Below are positions 1 to 9,400 of a stretch of DNA of 64,000 bases, piece by piece; the first letter of the stretch is position 1; each line of letters begins with the position of its first letter. Source of the DNA: Actinomyces vulturis (lineage in GTDB: Bacteria; Actinomycetota; Actinomycetes; Actinomycetales; Actinomycetaceae); contig NZ_LZRK01000003.1 of assembly GCF_001687305.1 (NCBI RefSeq), forward strand, positions 425,561 through 489,560. The letters run 5' to 3'. Under the pieces are notes generated by a model. The model saw only the letters and a list, made by a program, of their open reading frames with translations. It was not told the DNA's origin and made no database searches. Both the position numbers and the translations under genes were made by a program.

Positions 1-1069
1 CCATGAAGTCGTCAAGTTTGTCTGGGCTGACAACTGCCATCATGCGTTCTTGAGATTCGCTCATGAGGATTTCGCCTGCGGTAAGAGTGGGGTCACGCAA
101 GAGGACGTTTTCGAGGTCCACGTGCATACCACCGTCACCATTAGAGGCAAGTTCACTGGTTGCACACGAAATACCAGCAGCACCAAGATCTTGGATACCG
201 AGGACAAGGTCAGCATCAAACAGGTCAAGACAACATTCGATGAGGACTTTCTCCATGAATGGATCACCGACCTGCACACTAGGACGCTTGGCGGGCATGC
301 CGTCTTCAAAGGATTCAGAGGCAAGGATGGAGGCCCCTCCGATACCATCTCCACCGGTACGTGCACCGAAGAGGATGACCTTATTACCTGCGCCGGAGGC
401 ATTAGCCAGATGGATGGAATCGTGTCGCAGCACGCCCACACATAGCGCATTGACCAAAGGATTCTCCTGATAAGAGGAGTCAAATTCGGTTTCGCCGCCA
501 ATATTGGGCAGGCCGAGGCAGTTACCGTAACCACCCACACCGGCTACCACACCGTGCACCACGCGGGCAGTGTCATCATGATCAACTGCGCCAAAGCGAA
601 GTTGGTCCATGACAGCCACGGGACGTGCACCCATACTCATAATGTCGCGGACAATGCCACCCACACCGGTTGCTGCACCCTGGTAGGGCTCCACGAATGA
701 GGGATGGTTGTGGCTTTCAACCTTGTAGGTCACAGCCCAACCGTCACCAATATCGACCACGCCGGCATTTTCACCCATGCCCACGAGCAGGTGCTGGCGC
801 ATCTCATCGGTGGTGGCTTCACCGAATTTCTTCAGGTGGATTTTGGAGGACTTATAGGAGCAGTGTTCTGACCACATGACGGAGTACATGGCTAACTCTG
901 CATTGGTAGGACGGCGACCAAGAAGTTCCTTGATGGATGCATACTCATCGTCCTTGAGACCTAACTCGGCGTAGGGCATGGACGCATCGGGAGTTGCTGC
1001 TGCATCCTGGATAGTGTCTGGATGTTCCACGCTGGTGGAGTTGGGGTGGGCGGTGGTCTCTAACGCCAT
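1..1069 (-). CDS. purL: Phosphoribosylformylglycinamidine synthase large subunit PurL (partial; C-terminus off window)
   Basis: The ATP-dependent amidotransferase step of purine synthesis, FGAR to FGAM, working with PurQ and PurS. About 356 N-terminal residues are visible. They include [18 protein letters not shown] near the substrate site, [12 protein letters not shown], and [11 protein letters not shown] at 1069 has AGGAG five bases upstream. The rest lies before position 1. In many actinobacteria purL follows purQ directly; here a plus-strand glycosyltransferase lies between, so purL must be transcribed from its own promoter in 1070-1261. Confidence 0.97.
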   Translation of the reverse strand, partial: MALETTAHPNSTSVEHPDTIQDAAATPDASMPYAELGLKDDEYASIKELLGRRPTNAELAMYSVMWSEHCSYKSSKIHLKKFGEATTDEMRQHLLVGMGENAGVVDIGDGWAVTYKVESHNHPSFVEPYQGAATGVGGIVRDIMSMGARPVAVMDQLRFGAVDHDDTARVVHGVVAGVGGYGNCLGLPNIGGETEFDSSYQENPLVNALCVGVLRHDSIHLANASGAGNKVILFGARTGGDGIGGASILASESFEDGMPAKRPSVQVGDPFMEKVLIECCLDLFDADLVLGIQDLGAAGISCATSELASNGDGGMHVDLENVLLRDPTLTAGEILMSESQERMMAVVSPDKLDDFM

Positions 1070-1261
1070 GGGTGCTCCTGAAAGACAATGGAGGGGGAAG
1101 GTGTGGAGAAAACCCTTCTCTTTCAAACTCTACCTGCGATTGCCTACCGTTCGCGCAAGACGTGCCTAAGGTGATGTGCACATTAACGTTTTGGCACCTT
1201 CCAGCAAAAACACCCCTCCAAAAGTGTGGCGAATCACATAAAAAGGGGGTTGAATCATGTC

Positions 1262-2692
1262 ATGAGAACCATCGACACAGCCCCCCTCCCCCTATCCGAT
1301 CTTTCTGAACGCATTAGCGATGAGGCTTATGCGCGAGTAGTGGCCACTCTCAAGGAGGGCTGCACTCGAGCAGCATCACGACAAATCTTCACAATTAGTC
1401 CCTCACGCGCCGATGCTCCCGGCGTTAGCGAAGCCATTGGTCCCCTTGTAGGTTATGCCCTTGGTGCTGGCGCTCCTGTTCTGCGCTACGTCATTGATGC
1501 CCCGGAAGACTTCCGCGCCTTGAGCACGCGCTTGACCGCTTTTCTTCATGGAAGTCGCGGTGACCGTAAGAATCTCAAGGACAAGGATCGCGACCTATAT
1601 GAACATGTCTTGGCGTCGAACGCTGAGAACATCATCGACCAGGTACACGAAGGTGACATTGTCATCCTTCATGAACCCGCATGTGCCGGACTCACTCAAG
1701 CAATGAAACGCGCTGGCGCCTATGTGGTATGGCGTTTTCACGGCGGAACGGATGACCCCAACGAGTACAGCCAAATGGCCTGGGCCTTCCTTGAACACTA
1801 TCTCGAGGACGCCGATGCTCTCGTATTCTCTCGCCCCTCCTATCGCCCTTCATTCATCGAGGAGGAACGCTGCCGCTTCGTCGCTCCCTCGATTTATCCC
1901 GAAAGCCCCAAGAACAGAGTGCTCGATTTAGATGAGTGCCATTCAGTGGTCCGCTTGGCTGGAGTTGTCCAAGGCAAGCCTCCTTTCGACGCTGTGGCCT
2001 TCGTACGTAGCGATGGCCGAGCCGATGCAATTCGCACCATGAAAAGTGTCATGTTAGCGGGAGGCCCACTTCCCGAGGGTTCTCGTCTAGTCACGCAAGT
2101 GTCTCGATGGGATGAACTCAAAGACATGTTGGGAGTAGCTAAGGCTTTCTCAGAGCATCTGACGCTCTTCCCGAACGACGTTCATCTTCTACTCATTGGC
2201 CCTGCCCTGAATGAGGAAGAAGGGGATCGTCATAGCGATACTGTTGCTCGCGAAGTCATTGAATTCGTTGAAAATCTGCCCAAAAATGTGGCCGATCGAA
2301 TCCATGTGGCCGGCGTACCAATGAGCGATCGTGAAGTCAATGCATTAATTGTCAATGCTGTTCAGCGCATTTCCACGGTTATTACGCAGAAGTCGCTGGT
2401 GGAAGGCTTCGGCTTAACCGTAGCTGAGGCCATGTGGAAAAAGCGCCCTGTCGTCGCCAGTGCGGTAGGCGGCATTTTAGATCAGATTGAGGATGGAGTA
2501 ACAGGCGTATTGGTGAGTCCCCCTGAGGATGGGCGTGTGTGGGCTGAATCTGTTGCCGAAGTATTAACACTCCCCCAGCGCGCTGACGACATGGGGCTAG
2601 CGGCTCACGAATACGTCCGAGAGAACTATCTCCCTGACCGCCATTTATGTGATGTGGTTGACGTACTCAGTTCCTTGTTTGATGAAAGGTAA
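1262..2692 (+). CDS. TreT-like trehalose synthase, GT4-type glycosyltransferase
   Basis: About 476 residues with a GT-B fold pattern. The N-terminal half has D-I-V-I-L-H-E-P, V-V-W-R-F-H-G-G and A-P-S-I-Y-P-E-S-P-K-N-R, typical of TreT (trehalose from NDP-glucose and glucose) and related trehalose phosphorylases. The C-terminal half has the nucleotide-sugar signature E-G-F-G-L-T-V-A-E-A followed by P-V-V-A-S-A-V-G-G-I. ATG 1262 is chosen because a G-rich stretch (AAAAGGGGG) lies about 12 bases upstream; an in-frame GTG at 1226 would add 12 residues but has no ribosome site. It sits in the opposite direction between purQ and purL. The exact donor and product are inferred. Confidence 0.75.
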   Translation: MRTIDTAPLPLSDLSERISDEAYARVVATLKEGCTRAASRQIFTISPSRADAPGVSEAIGPLVGYALGAGAPVLRYVIDAPEDFRALSTRLTAFLHGSRGDRKNLKDKDRDLYEHVLASNAENIIDQVHEGDIVILHEPACAGLTQAMKRAGAYVVWRFHGGTDDPNEYSQMAWAFLEHYLEDADALVFSRPSYRPSFIEEERCRFVAPSIYPESPKNRVLDLDECHSVVRLAGVVQGKPPFDAVAFVRSDGRADAIRTMKSVMLAGGPLPEGSRLVTQVSRWDELKDMLGVAKAFSEHLTLFPNDVHLLLIGPALNEEEGDRHSDTVAREVIEFVENLPKNVADRIHVAGVPMSDREVNALIVNAVQRISTVITQKSLVEGFGLTVAEAMWKKRPVVASAVGGILDQIEDGVTGVLVSPPEDGRVWAESVAEVLTLPQRADDMGLAAHEYVRENYLPDRHLCDVVDVLSSLFDER

Positions 2693-2884
2693 TGAGGGTG
2701 ATGAGCGATTCATGACAGAAGTTTTCCACAGGTTTTTCCCACATCCTTGTGGATAAAAATGTGGAATCCTGAAATCAAGCGAATTCACCTGTGGTTAGGC
2801 TCGTGGAGACCAAAAAAAATTTGCGTCATAGAGATGACGCGATCGCCCACACTCCCGTTTTGACCTTAACCTCACCAGTCTGTT

Positions 2885-2926
2885 ATGGGGGAGGAAGTGG
2901 CGGATTTCCGCCACTTCCTCCCCCAT
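2885..2926. terminator. Hairpin terminator, bidirectional, after treT-like gene
   Basis: Perfect 19-bp inverted repeat (arms 2885-2903 and 2908-2926) with a 4-base ATTT loop. It lies between convergent genes and can end transcription from both sides. No strong T tract follows on the plus strand. Confidence 0.8.
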
Positions 2927-2999
2927 CAACACTTTTCCGCATGATTGCTAGACAGCATTACAAGGTCCATCTGTCAACCAGTTTTTACTCCACAGAAAA

Positions 3000-3041
3000 C
3001 CGGCGGGGTTGACAACCGTTAACGATCATCAACCCCACCGG
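3000..3041 (-). terminator. Terminator downstream of purQ
   Basis: Arms 3029-3041 and 3000-3012 form a 13-bp stem on the minus-strand RNA, with one G-U pair and a 16-base loop. It is followed by TTTTCT on the minus strand, fitting termination of the purS-purQ transcript. Confidence 0.7.
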
Positions 3042-3134
3042 AAAGAAAGTATTCAATTGTTATCCACAGGTTATCCACATCTATTCAGGCTTGACATAGG
3101 CTCCTGTGTATGACTCAGCGAATGTTAATCAGCC

Positions 3135-3875
3135 TCAAGCAGTCACAAGACTAGTAAGCAGTGAGGTAAACAGGCCCAGGCCATCAGTTCCGCTACGCAA
3201 CGCATCATCAGTATCCGGACCGAAGCCCTTCTCTACCGCATGCTCAGGGTGAGGCATCAAGCCCACAACATTTCCTTGAGCGTTGCAGACACCGGCGATG
3301 TTTCGTGCTGATCCGTTGGGGCTTTCGCCTACGTAACGGAAAACAACCTGTCCTTCACCCTCAAGACGATCAAGTTCCTCAGGAGATGCGATGAAGTTAC
3401 CTTCACCATTCTTCATGGGAACCACGATGGTCTGCCCCTGAATGAACTGATGAGTAAAAGGTGTCAAAATGTTTTCTACGCTCAACGGCTGATCACGGCA
3501 GATGAACTTCTGGTGATCATTACGAATCAATGCGCCAGGAAGCAGATGCGCTTCAGTAAGAATCTGGAAGCCGTTGCAGATACCAAGCACCGGCATACCA
3601 TTCTTGGCCGCTTCGATCACTTCATCCATCACCGGTGAGAATCGAGCAATGGCACCGCAGCGAAGATAATCGCCGTAGGAGAAGCCACCGGGGATAACCA
3701 CTGCGTCAACATTGTGTAGGTCAGCATCTTTGTGCCAGAGGCTTACTGCCTGACCGCCCGCAAGACGCACTGCACGAGCAGCGTCAACTTCATCGAGAGT
3801 ACCCGGGAAGGTGACTACACCGACGCGAACTCCGCTCACATCAGGGGTAGTAGATTCGTGAGAGGACTGGCTCAC
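3135..3875 (-). CDS. purQ: Phosphoribosylformylglycinamidine synthase glutaminase subunit PurQ
   Basis: Class I glutamine amidotransferase supplying ammonia to PurL. 246 residues. The nucleophile Cys100 sits in G-I-C-N-G-F, and His209 and Glu211 in P-H-P-E-H complete the triad. A-I-P-G-G-F-type motif (I-P-G-G-F-S-Y-G-D) is present near residue 61. GTG start at 3875 has AGGAGG seven bases upstream, and the purS stop codon is only two bases before it, so the two genes are translationally linked. The N-terminal 15 residues before the first beta strand are longer than in many homologues. Confidence 0.96.
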   Translation of the reverse strand: MSQSSHESTTPDVSGVRVGVVTFPGTLDEVDAARAVRLAGGQAVSLWHKDADLHNVDAVVIPGGFSYGDYLRCGAIARFSPVMDEVIEAAKNGMPVLGICNGFQILTEAHLLPGALIRNDHQKFICRDQPLSVENILTPFTHQFIQGQTIVVPMKNGEGNFIASPEELDRLEGEGQVVFRYVGESPNGSARNIAGVCNAQGNVVGLMPHPEHAVEKGFGPDTDDALRSGTDGLGLFTSLLTSLVTA

Positions 3876-3877
3876 TG

Positions 3878-4132
3878 TTAGTCCTCCTGCACGGCGTGAA
3901 CGGCCACCACGTCTTCAATGATGGGGTTGGACAGTAACTTCTCGGCAGCCTCAGCGGCAGCGTCGAGATGTTCCTGAGTGACTGGACCGTCAACGGTCAG
4001 TTCGAAGCGACGTCCTTGGCGGACTGCGGTGAACTGATCGAATCCGAGGCGTGGGAGGCTGCCCACTACTGCTTTTCCTTGGGGGTCAAGAATCTCTGGC
4101 TTGGGCATGACCTCAACGACGATGCGTCCCAT
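3878..4132 (-). CDS. purS: Phosphoribosylformylglycinamidine synthase subunit PurS
   Basis: Small 84-residue subunit that bridges PurQ and PurL in the three-part FGAM synthase. It matches the family in length and in the pattern [17 protein letters not shown] near the N-terminus. ATG 4132 has AGGAG upstream. It is followed two bases later by purQ. Upstream lie two membrane-protein genes on the same strand, after a 70-base gap. Confidence 0.95.
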   Translation of the reverse strand: MGRIVVEVMPKPEILDPQGKAVVGSLPRLGFDQFTAVRQGRRFELTVDGPVTQEHLDAAAEAAEKLLSNPIIEDVVAVHAVQED

Positions 4133-4202
4133 CGGTGCTCCTGATCAAAAGGGGGAGGAGTTGTGCATGCTCAGCCTACCCGTTTCCCGCCCGAGTGCAC
4201 GA

Positions 4203-4982
4203 TTAATGCACGCGAGTGAGCCAGGAATGAGCAACTGCAATACATGTGATTCCCACGACGCCGCATAAAGTTGAACAACTCAACCACAATGCAGTGGGCA
4301 AAACCATGGCAAGAATTGCGCACACCAAACTGGCACATAAGAAAAAGCCGCCAACTGCTCCAGCAACGCCAGCAGGAGCAAATGACGTGGTATCCACGGT
4401 AGATGTTCCCATGATGGGATGCGCTTGGCTATCCATAGACACCTCAGAACCTTGCTGGCCATAGGCTCCGTAGGGGTCGTGGGCAATGATCTCCCCCTCA
4501 GTTAAGCCTGCAGCACCATCCAACACCGTGGGGGCCCAACGCTGATCCTCGTCGCGCAGCCGTGAAGCACCTGCCCAGGCCACATAGCCCGCGCCAGCAA
4601 CCAGGCCAGCACCAGCGAGAACTGCTACCAGCCACGGAGGCATGAGGGGGTGACCTTCACGTGCGGCTTCAGCCAAATTCATCGCAGCGTTGGTCGCGAT
4701 CAACACGCCAAGAATTGCAGCGGCTACTCCCCCGAAACGAAGTTTACGGGTGCCTTGCGGCCAAGGACTTCCCCGACGCCAAGCCCGATCAGTACGCTGG
4801 GCACGCCGGCCAATACCCCAGTCAGTTGAGAAAGAATCGTCAGTAAATCCATGCGAAGAGGACGACGATGAAGCAGTCTCGTGTGCGGCCTCTGATGGCG
4901 TGGACTGAGGATGCCCGGAGGAACGCGGGGCCCGTTGCTGAGCACCTCGCCAACGAGACGAACGTGGGACTTGCCGGTTCAT
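4203..4982 (-). CDS. Hypothetical four-pass membrane protein
   Basis: 259 residues. Residues 1-80 are hydrophilic and rich in Ser and Arg, with a run of six serines near residue 40, probably disordered and cytoplasmic. Four hydrophobic segments follow: about 83-103, 117-137, and two close together near the C-terminus (about 205-250). I recognise no domain. The ATG overlaps the stop of the upstream membrane gene (ATGA), so the pair is co-translated. Lying between purC and purS, it is probably carried in the purine transcript without evidence of a purine role. Confidence 0.7.
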   Translation of the reverse strand: MNRQVPRSSRWRGAQQRAPRSSGHPQSTPSEAAHETASSSSSSHGFTDDSFSTDWGIGRRAQRTDRAWRRGSPWPQGTRKLRFGGVAAAILGVLIATNAAMNLAEAAREGHPLMPPWLVAVLAGAGLVAGAGYVAWAGASRLRDEDQRWAPTVLDGAAGLTEGEIIAHDPYGAYGQQGSEVSMDSQAHPIMGTSTVDTTSFAPAGVAGAVGGFFLCASLVCAILAMVLPTALWLSCSTLCGVVGITCIAVAHSWLTRVH

Positions 4983-5563
4983 AGCGCCCCCTGAACGATT
5001 CCTGCGATACCCACACCGATGAACACGAAGCCGATGGTGGCAAGGAAGAGGTGAGCCACTCTCAGCAAAGTCTCGCCGGTCGTGGTTCCAGCAAGATGAT
5101 CATCAACCCATTGACCTGGGGCACTGGAGGCGACATACGTCGTCACGGCGCCACTAGTGACATCTGACAGTGTTAACTCGCGTTGACCGCACGCAAGTAC
5201 ACCGCGAGCACTAGGGTGTTCCAAAGGTCCGGCTTCGGCACGCAGCGTCAACGTAGCGTGAGGGTAACGCTCCGTTGGCTGATAATGACTATCAATGCCT
5301 TCGGTGCTTTGCTCGGCTCGCATACGTGCAATGCGCAGGCGAGGAGAGTTAATGACTGACCATCGCACGCCAACGCGCACACTGTTGACCAGAACAACTC
5401 CCACGATGAGAACGACGATTGCGCCAAATACTTGGGAGAGATCCTGCATTCCCAGAGCACCAGTGACAGCGGCAGCAATTCCGAGGATAAGGACGCCAAC
5501 CACCGTCACGATGGTGAGAACCAGTTTAGGGCCTGGTTGAATGAGGTGTGAGGTCGGGCGCAT
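4979..5563 (-). CDS. Hypothetical membrane protein
   Basis: 194 residues with two adjacent N-terminal membrane segments (about 13-36 and 44-64), a soluble middle of about 100 residues, and one or two C-terminal hydrophobic segments (about 165-190). No family is recognised. Its stop overlaps the start of the next membrane protein by four bases, so the two may form one complex. It starts 57 bases after the purC stop, and the upstream ribosome site is weak. Confidence 0.7.
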   Translation of the reverse strand: MRPTSHLIQPGPKLVLTIVTVVGVLILGIAAAVTGALGMQDLSQVFGAIVVLIVGVVLVNSVRVGVRWSVINSPRLRIARMRAEQSTEGIDSHYQPTERYPHATLTLRAEAGPLEHPSARGVLACGQRELTLSDVTSGAVTTYVASSAPGQWVDDHLAGTTTGETLLRVAHLFLATIGFVFIGVGIAGIVQGAL

Positions 5564-5619
5564 GAAGTCATTCTTGCAGCGTTACTGAAAGTAATTGGCC
5601 TGCGGCACGCCCTGAAACA

Positions 5620-6540
5620 TTAGAGAGGCAATGCTGTGCCCGTGAGTTGTTCATAAGCCTGGAGATAGCGCTGGCGGGTACGTTGAACCACATCATCAGG
5701 CAACTGGGGCGGTTGTTCTCCGCTGTTCTTGTCCCAGCCGGAAGCATCACTGGTGAGCCAGTCACGAACAAACTGCTTATCAAAACTAGGGGTCACATGT
5801 CCTTCGACCCATTCGTCACTGGGCCAAAAGCGAGAAGAGTCCGGAGTCAAGACTTCATCTCCTAGGACAATCACGCGTTCGCCGTTGTCATCAATACGCG
5901 CACCAAATTCAAATTTGGTATCAGCAACAATCACCCCACGTTCCGCAGCGATTTCGCGAGCACGCTGGTAGACGGTAATGCTCAACTCACGTAACCGTTC
6001 GGCGTCGTCAGCACCAATCATGTCCACAATGCGCTCAAAGGAAACGTTCTCATCATGGTCACCCATCTGCGCCTTGGCGGCGGGGGTGAAGATAGGTTTT
6101 TCAAGTCGGCTAGCTTCAGTGAGTCCTGGAGGAAGGGTAATGCCGCAAACACTTCCTAAGTCGCGATACTCATGCAAGCCTGAGCCAGTCAGGTAGCCGC
6201 GGACCACACACTCCACTGGGAACATGTCCAAACGCTGGCAAATCATAGCGCGATCCTTAACCACCTCCGGCACTTCAAGGCTAATGAGGTGGGTGGGAAC
6301 AATGTCGCTCATTTTCTCAAACCACCAGACGCTCAGTGCGGTAAGGATTTTCCCTTTGTCTGGAATGGGGGTGGGCAGGATGAAGTCGTAGGCACTGATG
6401 CGGTCTGAGGCAACGACAAGTAAAACGTCTTTGCCATCCCATTCACTTCCTGAGGCAGGAGTGTAGACATCACGGACTTTGCCGGAGATGATGTGGTCCC
6501 AGCCGGGAACTTCGAGGGCTGTAGGAGCGGTGACAGTCAT
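5620..6540 (-). CDS. purC: Phosphoribosylaminoimidazole-succinocarboxamide synthase (SAICAR synthase)
   Basis: Joins aspartate to CAIR using ATP in purine synthesis. 306 residues, the usual length for the long bacterial form. Diagnostic stretches include G-K-V-R-D-V-Y near the N-terminus, V-V-A-S-D-R-I-S-A-Y-D-F, E-C-V-V-R-G-Y-L-T-G-S-G and I-V-A-D-T-K-F-E-F-G. ATG 6540 has an AAGAGAAG ribosome site. It starts 11 bases after the purD stop, so purD and purC form an operon. Confidence 0.97.
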   Translation of the reverse strand: MTVTAPTALEVPGWDHIISGKVRDVYTPASGSEWDGKDVLLVVASDRISAYDFILPTPIPDKGKILTALSVWWFEKMSDIVPTHLISLEVPEVVKDRAMICQRLDMFPVECVVRGYLTGSGLHEYRDLGSVCGITLPPGLTEASRLEKPIFTPAAKAQMGDHDENVSFERIVDMIGADDAERLRELSITVYQRAREIAAERGVIVADTKFEFGARIDDNGERVIVLGDEVLTPDSSRFWPSDEWVEGHVTPSFDKQFVRDWLTSDASGWDKNSGEQPPQLPDDVVQRTRQRYLQAYEQLTGTALPL

Positions 6541-6551
6541 GGCTTCTCTTT

Positions 6552-7805
6552 TCAGCGTCCGGCTGCGATGTCTCGACGGGCGTATCCACCCGGAAGATCG
6601 ATGCAGTTAAGTGCTTCGTAGGCGCGCTCACGCGCATGGGTAACGCAATCACCGAGGGCCACGATACTTAGGACGCGTCCACCTGCGCTGATGAGGTTGT
6701 CGTCATCGTCGCGTACGGTTCCTGCATGGAGGACGTGTACACCCTCAACCTTTTCCGCTTCCTCAATACCAGTGATGATTCCGCCAGTGATGGCGTTGGC
6801 AGGGTATCCAGGTGCCGCCAAAACCACATCGACTGCTGCCTGATGAGAGAAGGCCGGGGGCTCGACCTCGTCAAGTTTCCCTTCGGCTGCCGCCAAAAGC
6901 AGTTCGGGAAGGGAGGATTGAAGGCGCGCAAGAACAGCTTGGGTTTCGGGGTCCCCAAAGCGGACATTAAATTCCACAACCTTCATGCCACGCGAGGTCA
7001 TGGCAAGACCACAATAAAGCAGGCCGATGAAAGGAGTACCACGACGTGCCATTTCATCAACAACGGGCTGGGCGACCTTCTCAACGACCTGTTGGCCAAT
7101 GTCCTCAGGTGCCCAGGTGAGGGGGCTATAGGCGCCCATGCCTCCGGTATTAGGACCGGTGTTGTTCTCGCCGTGACGTTTGAAGTCTTGCGCGGGAGCA
7201 AGGGGGTAGACCCGAGTACCATCACAAACGCAGAACAGAGAGATCTCAGGTCCATCAAGGTAATCCTCGATGAGGACCGCTCCATGTTCTTTACTCAAAC
7301 ATGCGCTGGCGTGGTCGAGAGCTTCTTGGCGATCTTCGGTAACAACCACACCTTTTCCTGCGGCCAAACCATCATCTTTAACAACATAGGGGGCGCCGAA
7401 GTCCTCAAGCGCTTGTTCAACTTGGTCCATGGTTGTGCACACGTATGCGCCAGCGGTAGGCACCTGTGCAGCTTCCATGATTTCCTTAGCAAAGGCTTTA
7501 GATCCTTCGAGTTGTGCTGCTTCCTTTCCCGGCCCAAAACAGGGGAATCCGGCTTCCCGCACTGCGTCAGCCACGCCTGCGACCAGTGGGGCTTCTGGAC
7601 CGACGACGACAAGATCCGCTTCCATCGACCGCGCAAGTTCTACTACCGACGTAGCACATGTGGGATCCACAGCAATATTCGTGGCAATACTTGCAGTTCC
7701 GGGATTTCCGGGGGCAACAACGAGGCGGGTAGTTTCGGGGGCATGAGCGAGGGCTCGGGCCAAAGCGTGTTCACGGGCACCGGAGCCAAGAAGCAGAATG
7801 TTCAC
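6552..7805 (-). CDS. purD: Phosphoribosylamine-glycine ligase (GAR synthetase)
   Basis: Second step of purine synthesis, an ATP-grasp enzyme. 417 residues. The N-terminal L-L-L-G-S-G-A-R-E-H-A-L, the ATP-grasp region G-L-A-A-G-K-G-V-V-V, H-G-E-N-N-T-G-P-N-T-G-G-M-G-A-Y, and E-F-N-V-R-F-G-D-P-E-T-Q are all intact. The start is GTG 7805. No ribosome site precedes it; instead TAGGCT lies six bases before the GTG, so the message may be leaderless. A 376-codon open frame on the other strand is a shadow. Confidence 0.97.
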   Translation of the reverse strand: MNILLLGSGAREHALARALAHAPETTRLVVAPGNPGTASIATNIAVDPTCATSVVELARSMEADLVVVGPEAPLVAGVADAVREAGFPCFGPGKEAAQLEGSKAFAKEIMEAAQVPTAGAYVCTTMDQVEQALEDFGAPYVVKDDGLAAGKGVVVTEDRQEALDHASACLSKEHGAVLIEDYLDGPEISLFCVCDGTRVYPLAPAQDFKRHGENNTGPNTGGMGAYSPLTWAPEDIGQQVVEKVAQPVVDEMARRGTPFIGLLYCGLAMTSRGMKVVEFNVRFGDPETQAVLARLQSSLPELLLAAAEGKLDEVEPPAFSHQAAVDVVLAAPGYPANAITGGIITGIEEAEKVEGVHVLHAGTVRDDDDNLISAGGRVLSIVALGDCVTHARERAYEALNCIDLPGGYARRDIAAGR

Positions 7806-7811
7806 GATCTA

Positions 7812-7817
7812 AGCCTA
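7812..7817 (-). promoter_or_regulatory. Candidate -10 element of leaderless purD
   Basis: TAGGCT on the minus strand, followed by six bases and then the GTG of purD. With no ribosome site, this spacing would put transcription start at or next to the start codon. The same arrangement recurs before metG, pmt and mutY. No clear -35 is visible. Confidence 0.4.
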
Positions 7818-7974
7818 ATGGTTATGACTGCTATGTGCGTATATAAATGTGAGTAGCTCCGCGTAAGGTTGGTAGAGGTAACAGGAGATGACCCTGGCAA
7901 TATTCGCGTTACTGCACTACATGACGCTTTGGGCTGGGTTGTTCGATGAGATTCGTTGACCTAAGGAGGCCTTC

Positions 7975-9363
7975 GTGGCGACGCACAAGAGCCCTGCTTA
8001 TCGTTGCTCAGAGTGTGGACAGGCCTACCCGAAGTGGGTGGGACAGTGCCGTCATTGCCAATCGTGGGGCAGCGTTGAAGAAACGCAAAGTCCTTCGATG
8101 GTGCTGCGATCCACCACGGTTACATCCCCTATCACACCCGCACTTCCCATCGCAGAGGTTAACCGTGAACAAGCTCAGGCACGTTCCACCGGAGTAGGAG
8201 AATTTGATCGGGTTCTCGGTGGAGGCATTGTTCCTGGTGCTGTGGTTCTTCTTGCTGGGGAGCCAGGCGTTGGCAAGTCCACCCTACTTCTTGACGTGGC
8301 GGCGCAGGCAGCTCGTCAGGCTCGTCAGCACGGGTGGGGACCAGTGCTATACGTGACAGGCGAAGAATCTGCTTCGCAGGTGCGTCTTCGTGCTGAGCGC
8401 ATTAATGCACTTGATGATGACTTGTTACTTGCGGCAGAAACTGATTTAGGTGCTTTGCTAGGGCATGTTGAAGCAGTTAACCCCTCACTGTTAGTAGTCG
8501 ATTCTGTGCAAACAATAGCCAGTTCGCAGGTGGATGGCTCTGCCGGTGGAGTGACTCAAGTTCGAGCAGTGTCCGCCGCACTTATCGCCGTAGCGAAAGA
8601 ACGAGCCATCCCTGTTCTCCTAGTAGGGCATGTGACTAAGGATGGGGCTATTGCCGGGCCTCGCGTACTTGAGCACCTAGTTGATGTGGTGTGCCAGTGC
8701 GAGGGTGAACGTCATGGCCGGTTGCGCCTGTTGCGTGCGGTAAAAAACCGTTTTGGCCCAACCGATGAGGTGGGCTGTTTTGATCTCAATGAGCGTGGCA
8801 TCGAGGGCCTAGCAGATCCATCGGGGTTGTTTTTATCGGCGGCCCGCAGCCAGGTGCCAGGCACGTGCGCCACCGTGACCTTGGAGGGGCGCCGCCCCAT
8901 GCCAGTGGAGATTCAGGCCTTGGTTGCTCCTACGCATGCAGGGTCACCACGCCGCACTACCTCTGGAATGGACCATGCTCGCGTAGCGATGACCTTAGCC
9001 GTGCTAGGTGCGCGGCTCCGCGTGGATACGAGCAGTAGCGATGTGTATGTTTCGACGGTCGGCGGTGCTCGTGCAGTGGAACCGGCTACGGATGTTGCTG
9101 TGGCGATTGCCGTGGTGAGCGCGGCTCGTAACCTGCCTACTGCACCTCATCTTGTTGCTTTTGGTGAGGTGGGGTTGACCGGAGAGGTCCGTGCTACCTC
9201 GGGTATTGAACGACGTTTAATTGAAGCGTCACGTCTTGGTTTTACTCAGGCAATCATCCCTGCTCATGGGCAGTCGGAAATCAAGAAAGTTCCTGGCATT
9301 GAGGTCATCACAGTCAATAATCTTGCTCATGCTATTGATGCCGCGCTCAACACTAGTGATTAA
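7975..9363 (+). CDS. radA: DNA repair protein RadA
   Basis: RecA-like ATPase that processes recombination intermediates. 462 residues. An N-terminal zinc finger has Cys11, Cys14, Cys25 and Cys28. Walker A G-E-P-G-V-G-K-S spans 95-102, the RadA-specific K-N-R-F-G motif spans 257-261, and the C-terminal third is the Lon-protease-like domain. GTG 7975 has a strong AAGGAGG site eight bases upstream. It is transcribed divergently from purD across a 169-base gap. Confidence 0.97.
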   Translation: MATHKSPAYRCSECGQAYPKWVGQCRHCQSWGSVEETQSPSMVLRSTTVTSPITPALPIAEVNREQAQARSTGVGEFDRVLGGGIVPGAVVLLAGEPGVGKSTLLLDVAAQAARQARQHGWGPVLYVTGEESASQVRLRAERINALDDDLLLAAETDLGALLGHVEAVNPSLLVVDSVQTIASSQVDGSAGGVTQVRAVSAALIAVAKERAIPVLLVGHVTKDGAIAGPRVLEHLVDVVCQCEGERHGRLRLLRAVKNRFGPTDEVGCFDLNERGIEGLADPSGLFLSAARSQVPGTCATVTLEGRRPMPVEIQALVAPTHAGSPRRTTSGMDHARVAMTLAVLGARLRVDTSSSDVYVSTVGGARAVEPATDVAVAIAVVSAARNLPTAPHLVAFGEVGLTGEVRATSGIERRLIEASRLGFTQAIIPAHGQSEIKKVPGIEVITVNNLAHAIDAALNTSD

Positions 9364-9400
9364 GAGCGAATAGCCAAGGCTTCTGTCTACAGAAGTTTCT

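Larger units (their letters stand above)
2722..3079. promoter_or_regulatory. Cluster of DnaA boxes
   Basis: Perfect TTATCCACA boxes lie at 3060-3068 and 3071-3079 on the plus strand, two bases apart, and at 2748-2756 on the minus strand. Weaker matches are at 2722-2730 (TTTTCCACA, one mismatch), 2735-2743 and 2790-2798 (two mismatches each). The cluster fills the non-coding stretch 2693-3134 between convergent genes, along with two hairpins. No dnaA or dnaN is visible, so this may be a DnaA-titrating or reactivating site rather than the main origin. Confidence 0.6.

Noticed and set aside
3091..3114. TTGACA...TATGAC as a promoter beside the DnaA boxes
   Set aside because: The spacer is only 12 bases, too short for a housekeeping promoter, and it would point into the end of purQ.
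6726..7856. 376-codon open frame on the plus strand
   Set aside because: Lies wholly opposite purD, has no ribosome site and no family pattern; a codon-bias shadow.
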